Positions 8,796 through 19,190 are shown, counted from the first letter of the stretch. The stretch: DNA of 64,000 nt from Verrucomicrobiota bacterium (GCA_023428905.1 JAEYWP010000022.1:62001-126000); one strand, 5' to 3'. The notes: generated by a model not told the origin, from the sequence alone. Numbers and translations are program-made.

Positions 8796-10862
8796 ATGAT
8801 ACAGGGCGCACAACGACCGGCGGAACCCAGCGGGCAGGCCACGAATGCCAGGTGGAACATCCCCAGCCTCAACCCAGAGTACGACGGGCGGCGGCGCGTC
8901 ATCATTGAGGACCTCGGCCCGCGCGTGGACGGCGGGCGTTACCCCGTAAAACGCGTCCTCGGCGAGGACGTGACGGTGGAGGCAGACCTCTTCACCGACG
9001 GCCACGACACGGTTTCGGCCGTGCTCCTGTATCGACACTACAATGACGCAGGGTGGACCGAACTGCCGATGGATCCGCTCGGCAATGACCGCTGGCGGGC
9101 CCGTTTTTCCATCACCACCCTCGGGCAGTACGTCTTTACCGTGGAGGGCTGGGTGGATCACTTCCGCACCTGGATCCACGACATCGACAAAAAACTCTCC
9201 GCCGGCCAGGACGTTCACGTCGACCTGCTGATCGGCGCCGCCCTCGCCCGTACCGCGGCGCAAAAAGCAGAGGGCGCGGACCGCGCATTCATCACCGCTT
9301 GGGCGGACGCGCTGGAATCGCCCGATCCGCAGGAACGGCGCATCGCCCGAGCGCGGGACACGGTCGCGCGTTCGCTCATCCAGCGCTATCCGGACCGCTC
9401 TCTCGCCACACGCTGCGAGCTCGAGCTGGCCGTCTGGGCCGAACCGGTGCGCGCCCGTTACGGCGCCTGGTATGAGTTCTTCCCGCGCTCGGCGGGGAGC
9501 GACGGGAAGCGCCATGGGACGCTGCGTGACGTCGAAGCGCAACTTCCGCGGGTGGCGGCAATGGGTTTCGACGTGTTATATCTTCCTCCGATCCACCCGA
9601 TCGGCCATGCCTTCCGCAAGGGTCGGAACAATGCCCCGCAGGCCGGGCCGGACGATCCCGGCAGTCCCTGGGGGATTGGCGCAGAAACCGGCGGACACAC
9701 TGCGATTCACCCCGCACTGGGCACGCTGGAGGATTTTCGGCGGCTGGTGCGCGCAGCCAAGGAGCAACGGATCGATCTCGCCCTCGATATCGCCCTGCAG
9801 TGTTCGCCCGACCATCCCTACGTCCGCGAGCACCCGGAGTGGTTTAAGCGGCGGCCCGACGGCAGTATCCAGTACGCGGAAAACCCGCCCAAAAAATACC
9901 AGGACATCTACCCCTTTGACTTTGAAAGCACCGGCTGGCGTGAGCTCTGGCAGGAGGCCCGCGCAATCATAGAATTCTGGATACAGGAGGGGATCACCGT
10001 CTTCCGGGTCGACAATCCGCACACCAAGGCCTTCCCGTTCTGGGAATGGTGCATCGGCGAACTGAAGCGCGCCCACCCCGAACTGATCTTCCTTTCCGAG
10101 GCGTTCACCCGTCCGAAGGTGAAATACAACCTGGCGAAGCTCGGCTTTACCCAGTCGTACAACTACTTTCCCTGGCGCAACACGCGCGAGGAGCTGAAGG
10201 ACTACCTGACCCACCTGACCCGCACTCAGGTGAAGGAGTTCTTCCGTCCCAACCTCTGGCCCAACACCCCGGACATCCTGCCGCAGAACCTGCAGTTCGG
10301 CGGGCCCGCCGCGTTCAAATCCCGTCTGATTCTCGCCGCCACGCTCGGCGCCAGCTACGGGATCTACGGCCCGGCCTACGAGCTGTGCGTGCAGGCTCCC
10401 TTGAAACCCGGCGGCGAGGAATACCTGGACTCCGAGAAATACGAGCTGAAGGCGTGGGACCTCGACCGGCCGGACAGCCTCCAGCCTCTGATCACCCGGG
10501 TGAATACGATCAGGCGCGAGAATCCCGCCCTACACACCAACGAACGTCTCTTTTTCCACGAGACGGACAACCCGCAGCTCATTGCCTACAGCAAGCGCAC
10601 GGAAGATCGGGAGAACATCATCCTCGTGATCGTAAACCTCGATCCCCATGCCGCACAGGAGGGCATGACGGCGCTGGACCTCGCCGAGCTCGGGATCGAC
10701 CCGAAGGAAACCTATCAGGTGCACGATCTCCTGACCGGATCGCGTTACCTCTGGAGGGGGCCCACCAATTTCGTCCGCTTCGATCCCAATCACATCCCAG
10801 CGGCCGTTTACCGGATCCGCCGCCGCCTGCGCTCCGAATACGAGTTCGACTACTTCGTCTAA
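8796..10862 (+). CDS. glgE: alpha-1,4-glucan:maltose-1-phosphate maltosyltransferase GlgE (GH13_3)
   Basis: Protein of 688 residues from ATG 8796; TTG 8751 lies upstream. The N-terminus has the GlgE-typical IEDLGPRVDGGRYPVKRVLG segment. The GH13 barrel follows, with the nucleophile Asp at about 406 (FRVDNPHTK) and acid/base Glu at about 435 (LSEAFTR). DIALQCSPDHPYV and NTPDILPQNLQ are also family-typical. The enzyme transfers maltosyl units from maltose-1-phosphate to alpha-glucan and acts in the cytoplasm. It lies three bases before the TreS-maltokinase gene, which makes its substrate, so the pair forms a trehalose-to-glucan pathway. No branching enzyme gene is in the window. Confidence 0.96.
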   Translation: MIQGAQRPAEPSGQATNARWNIPSLNPEYDGRRRVIIEDLGPRVDGGRYPVKRVLGEDVTVEADLFTDGHDTVSAVLLYRHYNDAGWTELPMDPLGNDRWRARFSITTLGQYVFTVEGWVDHFRTWIHDIDKKLSAGQDVHVDLLIGAALARTAAQKAEGADRAFITAWADALESPDPQERRIARARDTVARSLIQRYPDRSLATRCELELAVWAEPVRARYGAWYEFFPRSAGSDGKRHGTLRDVEAQLPRVAAMGFDVLYLPPIHPIGHAFRKGRNNAPQAGPDDPGSPWGIGAETGGHTAIHPALGTLEDFRRLVRAAKEQRIDLALDIALQCSPDHPYVREHPEWFKRRPDGSIQYAENPPKKYQDIYPFDFESTGWRELWQEARAIIEFWIQEGITVFRVDNPHTKAFPFWEWCIGELKRAHPELIFLSEAFTRPKVKYNLAKLGFTQSYNYFPWRNTREELKDYLTHLTRTQVKEFFRPNLWPNTPDILPQNLQFGGPAAFKSRLILAATLGASYGIYGPAYELCVQAPLKPGGEEYLDSEKYELKAWDLDRPDSLQPLITRVNTIRRENPALHTNERLFFHETDNPQLIAYSKRTEDRENIILVIVNLDPHAAQEGMTALDLAELGIDPKETYQVHDLLTGSRYLWRGPTNFVRFDPNHIPAAVYRIRRRLRSEYEFDYFV

Positions 10863-10865
10863 GCC

Positions 10866-13800
10866 ATGCCGACCCACCCCACCCCTCCCACCGCCGCAGA
10901 GCCGATGTGGTACCGCAACGCCGTCATCTACCAGGCCCATGTGCGCTCGTTCTTCGACAGCGATGCCAACGGGATCGGCGATTTCCGGGGGCTGACCCAG
11001 AAACTCGACTACCTGCAGGACCTGGGTGTATCGGCCATCTGGTTACTTCCCTTCTATCCCTCGCCCCTGCGCGACGATGGCTACGACATCGCCGACTATT
11101 ACGCGATCAATCCGATCTACGGCACACTCGACGACTTCAAGGCTTTCCTCGCTGAGGCGCATCGACGCTCCCTGCGCGTGATCACCGAACTCGTGATCAA
11201 CCACACCTCCGACCAGCACCCCTGGTTTCAACGTGCGCGGCGCGCTCCCCCCGGCAGCCCGGAGCGGGCCTATTACGTCTGGAGCGACACCGGCGCGGAG
11301 TACAAGGATGCGCGCATCATCTTCCGCGATTTCGAAACCTCCAACTGGACGTGGGACCCGATCGCGCGTTCCCACTACTGGCACCGGTTCTATTCGCATC
11401 AGCCGGACCTGAACTTCGACAACCCGGCCGTGCATGAGGAGATTGTGCGCGTCCTGGACTTCTGGCTGGAGATGGGCGTCGACGGACTCCGCCTCGACGC
11501 GATCCCGTATCTTTACGAGCGGGAGGGGACAGACTGCGAAAACCTCCCGGAAACCCATGCCTACCTCAAAACCTTGCGCCGGCACGTGGACGAAAAGTAC
11601 GGCGACCGCATGCTGCTTGCGGAGGCCAACCAGTGGCCGGAGGACGCGGTCAAATACCTCGGTGAAGGGCGCGGCGACGAGTGCCACATGGCCTTCCATT
11701 TCCCACTGATGCCGAGGCTCTTCATGTCGGTGCGCATGGAGGACCGCACGCCGATCATCGATATCCTTTCCCAGACTCCTCCCATCCCGGAGACCTGCCA
11801 GTGGGCGATGTTCCTGCGCAACCACGACGAGTTGACCCTCGAGATGGTGACCGAGGAGGAGCGCGACTACATGTGGCGGATGTACGCCGCCGACGCCCGG
11901 GCCCGCATCAACCTGGGCATCCGGCGCCGCCTCGCGCCCCTCCTCAACAACGATCGCCGGCGGATCGAGCTGCTCAACGCCCTGCTCCTCTCCATGCCCG
12001 GGACGCCCGTGATCTATTACGGCGACGAGATCGGCATGGGGGACAACATCTACCTCGGCGACCGCAACGGCGTACGTACGCCGATGCACTGGAGTTCGGA
12101 CAAAAACGCGGGTTTCTCGCGCGCCAACCCACAGAGCCTGTACCTCCCCATCATCCTCGATCCGGAATACCACTACGAGGCGGTGAATGTGGAGGCGCAG
12201 CAGAGCAATCCCAGTTCCCTCTTCTGGTGGATGAAGCGGATCCTCAGCCTGAGGCAGCGTCTGCCCGCCCTTGGCCGCGGCAGCCTGACCTTCCTGCAGC
12301 CCGATAATCGCAAGATCCTGATGTTTGTGCGCGAACACGAGGACCAGCGCGTTGTGGTCGTGGCCAATCTCTCACGCCATGCCCAGGCCCTCACGGTCGA
12401 CCTTTCCCCCTACAAGGGTTTTGTCCCCGTTGAGATCTTCGGCCGCGCCCGCTTCCCCGTGATCGAGGACGGCGCCTACCAGCTGACCATCAGCCCGCAT
12501 GCCTTCTACTGGTTCACCCTCGAGCCGGTGCACCCTTCCGAGAAAGGCTCTCCCGCCCTGCCCACCGCGGTGGCGGACCTCCCGTCCCTGCCGGCAATCC
12601 CCGCGGCGGAGGATATTCTGCAAGGTCCGTCCCGGCGCACGCTCGACACCATCCTCGCCAATTACGTCCAGCAGCGGCGGTGGTACGGCGGAAAGGCGCG
12701 GGATCTCCGCAGTATCGATATCCTGGATGCAATAAAAGTGGAGACCAGCCGGGGACCCGCTTTCCTCACCCTCCTCCATGCGGAATACGCCGCCGGCGAT
12801 CCCGAGGTCTACATCCTGCCCCTTGCCTTCGCCACCAGCCCGATCGCCGAGGACATCCTGCGCGATGCGCCCCAAGCGGCCATCGCGCGCATCCCCGCCG
12901 CCGCCGGAGAAACCCTGCTCTTCGACGGCATGGCCGACCGTGCCTTCCCACGCGCCCTGCTCGATGCGATGGAGAAAAACCTCACCCTTCATGGCCAGCG
13001 CGGAGACCTCATCCTCCGCTCCACCCGCGCCTTCGAGGCCCTCTGCGGACCCGATTGCGCAGAGATCCAGCCGGTGCTCTCCGGTGCGGAGCACAGCAAC
13101 ACAGCGGTCATTTATGCGGACCGGTTTCTCTTCAAACTCTTCCGTCGACCTGAGCCAGGCGTGAATCCCGACGTGGAAATCACGCGCTACCTCACCGACC
13201 GGCATTTCCCCAATGTCCCGTCCCTCGGCGGCACCCTCGAATACCGCACGGGTGCAACCGTGCGCAGCGTGGGCATCCTCAGCCAGTTCATCGGCGGGGC
13301 CGCGGACGGCTGGGACTTTACCCTCGACGCCCTCAGCCGGTATTTCGATCGCGTCCTGCTCTACGATGCGGAACAGCGACCCTGCCAGATGCCGCAAAAG
13401 CCGATGCTCCAGTTGTCCGAGCAGGAACCGGACAACCACGTGGTGGAGGCGATCGGGACCTTCCTCGAATCCGCGCGGGTGCTGGGGGTTCGCACCGCCG
13501 AGCTTCACCTGGCGCTCGGGGCCGGCGGCGAACCCGACTTCGCGCCCGAGCCGTTTTCTCCGCACTATCAGCGCTCCCTCTACCAATCGATGCGGAACCT
13601 GCTGATGGAAAACCTGGAGCTCCTCAAGCGGCAGCTGCCGAAGTTGCCGGAGACGGTGCGGGCCACGGCTCATCGGGTGATCGCTGCGCAGGATGCGCTG
13701 CTCGAGCGCTACAAGCGCCTCTATACCGAACGACTGGACGCCATGCGCACGCGGGTGCATGGCGACTACCACCTGGGTCAGGTGCTCTCCACCGGCACCG

Positions 13801-14213
13801 ACTTTATGATCCTGGATTTCGAGGGCGAGCCCGCGCGCGCCCTCAGCGCCCGCCGCCTGAAGCGCTCGCCGATCAGCGACGTGGCCGGGATGCTGCGCTC
13901 GTTCCACTACGCGGTACAGACCGCGCTGGGAGCACTGGACGACCGCGGGCTGATTACGCCTGAAAACCGGGATCGCGTGAGCTGCTGGGCACCCTACTGG
14001 CGACGGTGGATCGGCGCCGTCTTCTTCGGAGCCTATCGCCGCACCATGGGAACCTCGCGACTTCTTCCGCAGGATCCCGAGCAGCTCCGCATTCTCCTGG
14101 AGGCCTACCTCATCGACAAAGCGGTTTATGAGATCGGCTACGAGCTCAACAACCGCCCCGAACGCCTCGCCATTCCCTTCGACGGCATTCTGCGGATCTT
14201 GCAGTCGGAGTAG
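10866..14213 (+). CDS. treS: trehalose synthase/maltokinase fusion (TreS-Mak/Pep2)
   Basis: Protein of 1115 residues. Residues about 14-560 form a GH13_16 trehalose synthase: GIGDFRGLTQKLDYL, nucleophile Asp at about 211 in GLRLDAIPY, acid/base Glu at about 253 in LLAEANQWPED, and FLRNHDELTLEMV. Residues about 600-1115 form a maltokinase: cap-domain motif YVQQRRWYGGKARD, then the kinase core HGDYHLGQVL and MILDFEGEPARALSARR. TreS interconverts trehalose and maltose. The kinase half makes maltose-1-phosphate for GlgE, encoded immediately upstream. The fused length matches known bifunctional TreS-Mak proteins. Confidence 0.96.
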   Translation: MPTHPTPPTAAEPMWYRNAVIYQAHVRSFFDSDANGIGDFRGLTQKLDYLQDLGVSAIWLLPFYPSPLRDDGYDIADYYAINPIYGTLDDFKAFLAEAHRRSLRVITELVINHTSDQHPWFQRARRAPPGSPERAYYVWSDTGAEYKDARIIFRDFETSNWTWDPIARSHYWHRFYSHQPDLNFDNPAVHEEIVRVLDFWLEMGVDGLRLDAIPYLYEREGTDCENLPETHAYLKTLRRHVDEKYGDRMLLAEANQWPEDAVKYLGEGRGDECHMAFHFPLMPRLFMSVRMEDRTPIIDILSQTPPIPETCQWAMFLRNHDELTLEMVTEEERDYMWRMYAADARARINLGIRRRLAPLLNNDRRRIELLNALLLSMPGTPVIYYGDEIGMGDNIYLGDRNGVRTPMHWSSDKNAGFSRANPQSLYLPIILDPEYHYEAVNVEAQQSNPSSLFWWMKRILSLRQRLPALGRGSLTFLQPDNRKILMFVREHEDQRVVVVANLSRHAQALTVDLSPYKGFVPVEIFGRARFPVIEDGAYQLTISPHAFYWFTLEPVHPSEKGSPALPTAVADLPSLPAIPAAEDILQGPSRRTLDTILANYVQQRRWYGGKARDLRSIDILDAIKVETSRGPAFLTLLHAEYAAGDPEVYILPLAFATSPIAEDILRDAPQAAIARIPAAAGETLLFDGMADRAFPRALLDAMEKNLTLHGQRGDLILRSTRAFEALCGPDCAEIQPVLSGAEHSNTAVIYADRFLFKLFRRPEPGVNPDVEITRYLTDRHFPNVPSLGGTLEYRTGATVRSVGILSQFIGGAADGWDFTLDALSRYFDRVLLYDAEQRPCQMPQKPMLQLSEQEPDNHVVEAIGTFLESARVLGVRTAELHLALGAGGEPDFAPEPFSPHYQRSLYQSMRNLLMENLELLKRQLPKLPETVRATAHRVIAAQDALLERYKRLYTERLDAMRTRVHGDYHLGQVLSTGTDFMILDFEGEPARALSARRLKRSPISDVAGMLRSFHYAVQTALGALDDRGLITPENRDRVSCWAPYWRRWIGAVFFGAYRRTMGTSRLLPQDPEQLRILLEAYLIDKAVYEIGYELNNRPERLAIPFDGILRILQSE

Positions 14214-14325
14214 CCTGCCACGACACCTGCCGGCACGGAACGCCTGCCGGCACGGCCGGGCTACGCCTCCGCGCTTGGCCACTCACGCCTTGACCCGCCA
14301 TGCGGGCGGGCGGGAGTGTGCGCCC

Positions 14326-15390
14326 GTGAGCCCCAACCCCGTGGTTCGCTTTTTTCGGCGCGGCGCCGGCCGTCTGAAACGGCTGCGCCATTTCATCGAC
14401 AAGGACGCATTCCACCCGGCCCCGCGCAACCTCAGCCTGCTCCGGCGCGGCTTCTGCTCCTTCCGCGCCGGCCTGTATCCTTTTGATCGTTACGACTGGC
14501 GGTGGTTCCTCAGCGACTACGCGGTCTACACCCATTGCGAACGGATCAACCCGCCGCTGGTGGTGGCCCAGATGACGGACAAGCTCTACTTCCACCTGCT
14601 TGTTCGCCAGTTCGGGCTGGGCCATCTGCTGGCGCCCCTGATCGGCACGGTGGTTGACGGTCGCTTCACCGGTTTTGGCGGACCGCCGACCCTGCGCGCG
14701 GCCCTCGACCAGGCGGGCGTCGCGATCGTCAAGCCGATCGCCGGCTCCGGCGGTGTCGGTATCGAGATCGTGGACACGGCGGAGGCGGTGCCGGCGCGCG
14801 GGGCCTTTCTGCTGGAGGGGGTGATGAAGCCGCATGCCTATGGCGCAGCCATCTTCCCGGGTTCAGTGAACACCATCCGGATCATGACCCTGCGGCCCCA
14901 CCCCGACGCGGCCCCCTTCATCGTGGGCGCCGGCCACCGTTTCGGGGTGTCGGCCTCCGCCCCGGTGGACAATTTTTCCAGTGGCGGCATCGTGGCGGGA
15001 ATTGAGCTGGAAACAGGTATCCTCACCGCCGCGCGGTCGGCGGTCGGCCAGTTCTCCACCACCGTGCATCCCCACCATCCGGATACAGGCGCCGGCATTG
15101 AGGGCGTGGCCATTCCGCAGTGGGGGGAGGTGCGCGCCCTGGCCCTGGATCTGGCGGAACGTATCGCCGGACTGAAGGTGGCGGGCTGGGATATCTGCCT
15201 CACACCGGAAGGCCCGCGGTTGATTGAGGGCAATGGGAGCTGTCCGCATCCCGAACTTCTTCAAATCCACCGGCCCATCCTCCTGCAGCCGCAGGTGCGA
15301 ACCTTTTACGCCGAACACGGGGTCATTTCGCGCGGGCGGCTTCGCTTCCTTGATGACCTGGCTCGCTCGGCCACACCGGCGTCGCCTTGA
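14326..15390 (+). CDS. sugar-transfer-associated ATP-grasp protein
   Basis: Protein of 354 residues from GTG 14326; upstream sequence in the same frame overlaps the TreS gene and looks non-coding. I recognise the ATP-grasp domain family often found in polysaccharide loci (ATPgrasp_ST). The visible features are the ATP-binding IVKPIAGSGGVGIEIV, the FSSGGIVAGIELETG segment and the metal-binding LIEGNGSCPHPELLQ. The early region with DYAVYTHCERINPPLV is also family-like. Its 3' end overlaps the convergent minus-strand gene by 68 bases. It probably ligates a carboxylate to an amine on a cell-surface glycan, but the substrate is unknown. Confidence 0.8.
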   Translation: MSPNPVVRFFRRGAGRLKRLRHFIDKDAFHPAPRNLSLLRRGFCSFRAGLYPFDRYDWRWFLSDYAVYTHCERINPPLVVAQMTDKLYFHLLVRQFGLGHLLAPLIGTVVDGRFTGFGGPPTLRAALDQAGVAIVKPIAGSGGVGIEIVDTAEAVPARGAFLLEGVMKPHAYGAAIFPGSVNTIRIMTLRPHPDAAPFIVGAGHRFGVSASAPVDNFSSGGIVAGIELETGILTAARSAVGQFSTTVHPHHPDTGAGIEGVAIPQWGEVRALALDLAERIAGLKVAGWDICLTPEGPRLIEGNGSCPHPELLQIHRPILLQPQVRTFYAEHGVISRGRLRFLDDLARSATPASP

Positions 15391-15838
15391 GGATCTTCTC
15401 GTCGCACAAAAGCGGCGGCGCCCAGGCGGCGGTGTGCAGGAGCGCAACGTCGATCGGACCCCGCCGGCGCACGCTCGCGGCATCCAGTTCGATCTCCACC
15501 GTACGCTCGCCCACCTCCGACAGGGCCACCCACCCATCCCCCAGCGAGTCCACCGCCTTGGCCGTCGGGCGCGCCTGCGCAAACTCGCGGTCGTCCACCA
15601 GGTGCCACTCGCAGAGGTCGGCCCACGCGTCCTCCAGGAATGCGGTCTCCATCACGCGCATACGTGCGGCGAGGACGGGCAGACCCGGGCGGGCGCCGGC
15701 GGGAAACAGCTGCAGCGCGCGCAGCAGGGCCCAGTGAAACGGGTCGAGCCGCGCCACCCGCGCGATCAGGCAGCGCACCGACACGCGTCGCCGCGGGCCG
15801 GGCCTGTCCTGGTCAGAGGGGCCCTGCGACTGGCTCAT
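15323..15838 (-). CDS. hypothetical protein coupled to an SF1 helicase
   Basis: Protein of 171 residues. Its ATG overlaps the helicase stop (ATGA), so it should be translated with that helicase. I do not recognise a family. It is soluble, with no signal peptide or transmembrane segment. It has a mostly helical N-terminal half (RCLIARVARLDPFHWALLRALQLFP) and a more beta-like C-terminal half. The 3' end overlaps the ATP-grasp gene on the other strand. It may be an accessory subunit of the helicase; that rests only on the overlap. Confidence 0.7.
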   Translation of the reverse strand: MSQSQGPSDQDRPGPRRRVSVRCLIARVARLDPFHWALLRALQLFPAGARPGLPVLAARMRVMETAFLEDAWADLCEWHLVDDREFAQARPTAKAVDSLGDGWVALSEVGERTVEIELDAASVRRRGPIDVALLHTAAWAPPLLCDEKILKATPVWPSEPGHQGSEAARAK

Positions 15839-18315
15839 TGTCCTGCCTCCCGCGGAAAAAAGGACGCGGCCTCGCGCCATCCCCCGTGGGAGCGCGCGAG
15901 GGCCTGGATCGAGGCGTAAACACGGACGGCAGCGTCGCCGATACCTCCCGCTGCGGGCACGCGCACCTGGGCCGCGGCAAACGTGGGTCCATGCCCAAGG
16001 ATCACGAGCAACCGGCGCGCGCGGGAGAAGGCGACGTTGATGCGCCGGAAATCGCGGGCGAAGTCGCCGGTGAGGGGTCCCTCGCCGCGCACCAGGCTGA
16101 CAAAAATAACATCCCGTTCGCTGCCCTGGAATTGATCGACGGTGTTCACGTCACGAAACAAATGCACAGCCCCGCCGCCGGCCGGCAGCGCCCGCACCGC
16201 TTCCCGGATCCGCTCCACCTGGGACCTGTAGAAGCTGATGATCCCGAAGCTGAGCCCGCGCGCACCGGGCTGGGCCGCGAGTTCCGCCAGAAGCCGGGCG
16301 GCGAGATCGGCCTCAAGGGCATTGCGGCGCGAGGCGCCGACCCGCTCGTCCCGGATCGGCGTGCCCTCCGGACCGCGCGCCGTGTCGATCCACAGCAGCG
16401 ATTGGCCGGGCTGCAGCCAGGGCTGCCCGGTCGGAAGCCGGCCGTCCAAGGTATGCGCTTTCGCCCGCGTTAGGGTCTCCGCGCCGTCGCCGGGAAGCAG
16501 GGGGCGGTCGGCATAAAACGCGTTCACTGCATCCATGATCCGCGGATGCATGCGGTATTGGCGGCGCAGCCCCACCCGCACGCCGGCAGCGGCGTCACGG
16601 TAGTAGTGAGAAAACAATGACGCGGTGACGATTTCCCGAAAGGCCTCCACCTCTCCGGCGGAAATCTCACCGTTTTCCACCGCGTCGTCGAATGCCTCGT
16701 CGCGGAACATCGGTGGAAGCTGGCGGTGATCGCCCACCAGCAGGATGCGTCGGCCCATCAGCATCGCGACCAGCAGTTCCGGCGGGGTGGCCTTGCTCAC
16801 CTCGTCCACCACCACGAGGTCGAAGCGGGCGGAAAAGCGGGACGAGCCGACGAAGTCCGGTTTACCGGCCTCATTGCAGGTGGCGCCGACAATGTTGGCG
16901 CGACGGACATAGCGGCTCTCGAATTCGCCCCCGACATCGGCGTCGGTCGCCTCCTCCAGCCGCGTCGCCCACTCTCCCAAAAACTGGTTCCAGACGCGTT
17001 CCGCGGGAGCCTGCGCACCCGCCTTTGCAAGGCCGTGCCGGACGGCCAGGGCAATGCCGCCGAGCCAGCGCCGCGCGTGGCCGGCCACGTCGCCGGCGGC
17101 CGAGTCCCTGCGCTTGGCCGTTGAGATCCAGACCGGGCGCACCTCCGGGTGCGGGGGAAGGCGGCCGAGGGCCTGCTCCACCGCGAGGTTGGCCTGCGAT
17201 GCGACCAGCACGCGTTTTCCGCGCCGCGCATATTGGGCGCAGATTTCCGCGATGACGGTGGTCTTGCCGGTGCCCGGCGGACCCCAGAGCAGCAACAGAT
17301 CGTCGAGGGCGAGTGCGCGGGAGACGGCATCCCGCTGCTCGGGGTTGAGGGGCAGGACCGGCTCCCAAGCCACGGCGGCAGCGGCGGACAGCGGCTTTAC
17401 CCTCGCAATCGCGAAAAGCCAGTCCCGGAGGTTGGGATTTTGCGCCTGTCCCTCCGCCAGGCGGCGAAGGGCGGACAGCTGAATGTCGAGGGTGGAGAGT
17501 TCACCTTCCATCGCCACCCGCAGCTCGCCCTGGGACGGGAGTCGCAGGCCGTTCCACGCCGCCTCCTCAAACTCCAGGTCGACCGCCGGTCCCTGGGGAG
17601 GCACGCCGGGCCGCGGGGGCGTGTGACGCGCCCTGCGAAACACACCTTGGGGAGCGCGCTTGTCGCGCGCGTCCAGCCCCGCCCGAAGGTCCTCGTCCTG
17701 CAGCGCCATGCGCAGCTTTTCCAGCGGTTGAGGGTCGCGCAGGAAAAAACGCACGGTGCGCCCGGCCCGGCGCTCGTAGTCCACGTACACATACGCCTGC
17801 GCCGCCTTGGTTTCGGCCAGCTTCCGTCGCCAATCGAGGTAGTCGCGCCACCGGTCGGTGGGGGATGCCAGCAATTCAACGGCGATGGGCACGCGCTTCA
17901 GGAAGGCCACCGCCTCCGTATCGCAATACGAGGGGGCGAGCAGCCGCGTCTCCAGCGTAAGCTCACCCCGATAGAGCCGCTCCGCCGCTTGCGGCGGGCC
18001 CGGCTGCACCATGGCCCGGTCCACCACACGCAAGGCCCGCCGCGCTGCGTCGTAATCGCACACCAAGCCCACCCAGACGGTGTTCGCGGACGGCTCGGCA
18101 CTGGCCGCGGGACGCAGGAGGAAACGTTCCACCCCGGGGCGTTCGGGGACGGCGCGCCGCCGGATCAGCACCCGCCCCACCGAGCTGAACTGGCGCGCGA
18201 GATAGTTCGACACCGCCAGCTGCTGCGACGCACGCGTTCCAGCCGCGACGCCCAGGGCCGCAGCCCACCGGCCTGGGTCCTGCAGCACCCCGGTGGCATC
18301 AATAAACAACGTCAT
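15835..18315 (-). CDS. superfamily 1 (Upf1/DNA2-like) AAA-type helicase
   Basis: Protein of 826 residues. It has a Walker A motif LLLWGPPGTGKTTVI, motif Ia VLVASQANLAVEQAL, a Walker B/DExx-type FDLVVVDEVSKATPPELL, motif III ILLVGDHRQLPPMF, and the C-terminal SF1 motifs VDQFQGSERDVIFVSLVR and INVAFSRARRLLVILGH. This order is that of Upf1-like helicases. The first 300 residues are unassigned and may set substrate choice. It shares an ATGA overlap with the 171-residue gene downstream. A role in repair, RNA metabolism or defence cannot be decided from sequence. Confidence 0.9.
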   Translation of the reverse strand: MTLFIDATGVLQDPGRWAAALGVAAGTRASQQLAVSNYLARQFSSVGRVLIRRRAVPERPGVERFLLRPAASAEPSANTVWVGLVCDYDAARRALRVVDRAMVQPGPPQAAERLYRGELTLETRLLAPSYCDTEAVAFLKRVPIAVELLASPTDRWRDYLDWRRKLAETKAAQAYVYVDYERRAGRTVRFFLRDPQPLEKLRMALQDEDLRAGLDARDKRAPQGVFRRARHTPPRPGVPPQGPAVDLEFEEAAWNGLRLPSQGELRVAMEGELSTLDIQLSALRRLAEGQAQNPNLRDWLFAIARVKPLSAAAAVAWEPVLPLNPEQRDAVSRALALDDLLLLWGPPGTGKTTVIAEICAQYARRGKRVLVASQANLAVEQALGRLPPHPEVRPVWISTAKRRDSAAGDVAGHARRWLGGIALAVRHGLAKAGAQAPAERVWNQFLGEWATRLEEATDADVGGEFESRYVRRANIVGATCNEAGKPDFVGSSRFSARFDLVVVDEVSKATPPELLVAMLMGRRILLVGDHRQLPPMFRDEAFDDAVENGEISAGEVEAFREIVTASLFSHYYRDAAAGVRVGLRRQYRMHPRIMDAVNAFYADRPLLPGDGAETLTRAKAHTLDGRLPTGQPWLQPGQSLLWIDTARGPEGTPIRDERVGASRRNALEADLAARLLAELAAQPGARGLSFGIISFYRSQVERIREAVRALPAGGGAVHLFRDVNTVDQFQGSERDVIFVSLVRGEGPLTGDFARDFRRINVAFSRARRLLVILGHGPTFAAAQVRVPAAGGIGDAAVRVYASIQALARSHGGWREAASFFPREAGQ

Positions 18316-18533
18316 GGGGCGCGACCGGTTGGGACATGGAGGCCAGCCAGCAAACCGGAAGCGACGGTGAAGCGCAATGACGCGTCTCGCTGCGATGGCT
18401 CGTAACCTCGGGCGTAAAAATTCTCTGAAATCCAGGAGCGTTCGGCCGTTTGTGCCGATTCTACTGCCACACGGTTGCGAGAAGCGCTAAATCAAGCCAC
18501 TCCCCAACCCGACCGCCCCGTTCCTTCTACCCC

Positions 18534-19079
18534 ATGACGTCCTACCTCCGTCCGCTCTCCCTTGCCGCCGGTCTCTTGTTCACGACCGCGTTTGCCTCGG
18601 CCAACCCGACCCCCGCGTCCGCAAAGATCGATGACGACACCCACTTTTCCGACTGGCTTGCCGCCGTCCCCAGTGCAACGGAACCGGATGTTTACGAGAT
18701 AGATGCAGGTCGCACCTTCGCACCCGAGCGCCTGCGTGAGGTCCGCATCTGGGTCGATACCGCCGGCCTGACCCGGTACGACGACCTTGCCGAAGATGGC
18801 GAAGCCTATGCGGAAAAGGACAATATCGGCGTGGAGGAAATCCGCCGGCAGGAACTCTTCCGCGGCCAGTCCAAGGGCGCCAACACGACCGCGACCGATT
18901 CCGTGGATGCCGGAGAAGTTTTTGTTTTCCGCGAGCACGACGCCGGCGACGAGTTCAACAAGCTCAAGGGCGCGGTGCTCGATGGGAAATTCAAGGTGCG
19001 CATCCTTCCCAGCACACCTGGCGAATACGCGCTCAAGCGGGTTCACCTCACCGTTCACCTGCGTCCGCGCAAACGCTGA
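18534..19079 (+). CDS. exported hypothetical protein
   Basis: Protein of 181 residues with a clear Sec signal peptide (SYLRPLSLAAGLLFTTAFASA). The mature part is acidic and contains no domain I recognise; an ERLREVRIWVDTAG segment and a basic C-terminus (LTVHLRPRKR) stand out. It is transcribed divergently from the helicase across a 218-base gap. The start at 18534 is chosen because the signal peptide begins there. Confidence 0.75.
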   Translation: MTSYLRPLSLAAGLLFTTAFASANPTPASAKIDDDTHFSDWLAAVPSATEPDVYEIDAGRTFAPERLREVRIWVDTAGLTRYDDLAEDGEAYAEKDNIGVEEIRRQELFRGQSKGANTTATDSVDAGEVFVFREHDAGDEFNKLKGAVLDGKFKVRILPSTPGEYALKRVHLTVHLRPRKR

Positions 19080-19190
19080 GACCCAGCACGGTCGGGGGAT
19101 CGCCGAACGCACCGTCGACGGAGGCAGGGACAAACCCTCATTTTCGGTTCACGCGGCTCAGTTTTCCTTCGCGCGGCCGATGGGGGGAAC

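Noticed and set aside
14227..14255. Direct repeat of CCTGCCGGCACGG between the TreS and ATP-grasp genes
   Set aside because: Two short GC-rich copies only; could easily be chance or a hairpin, no function proposed.
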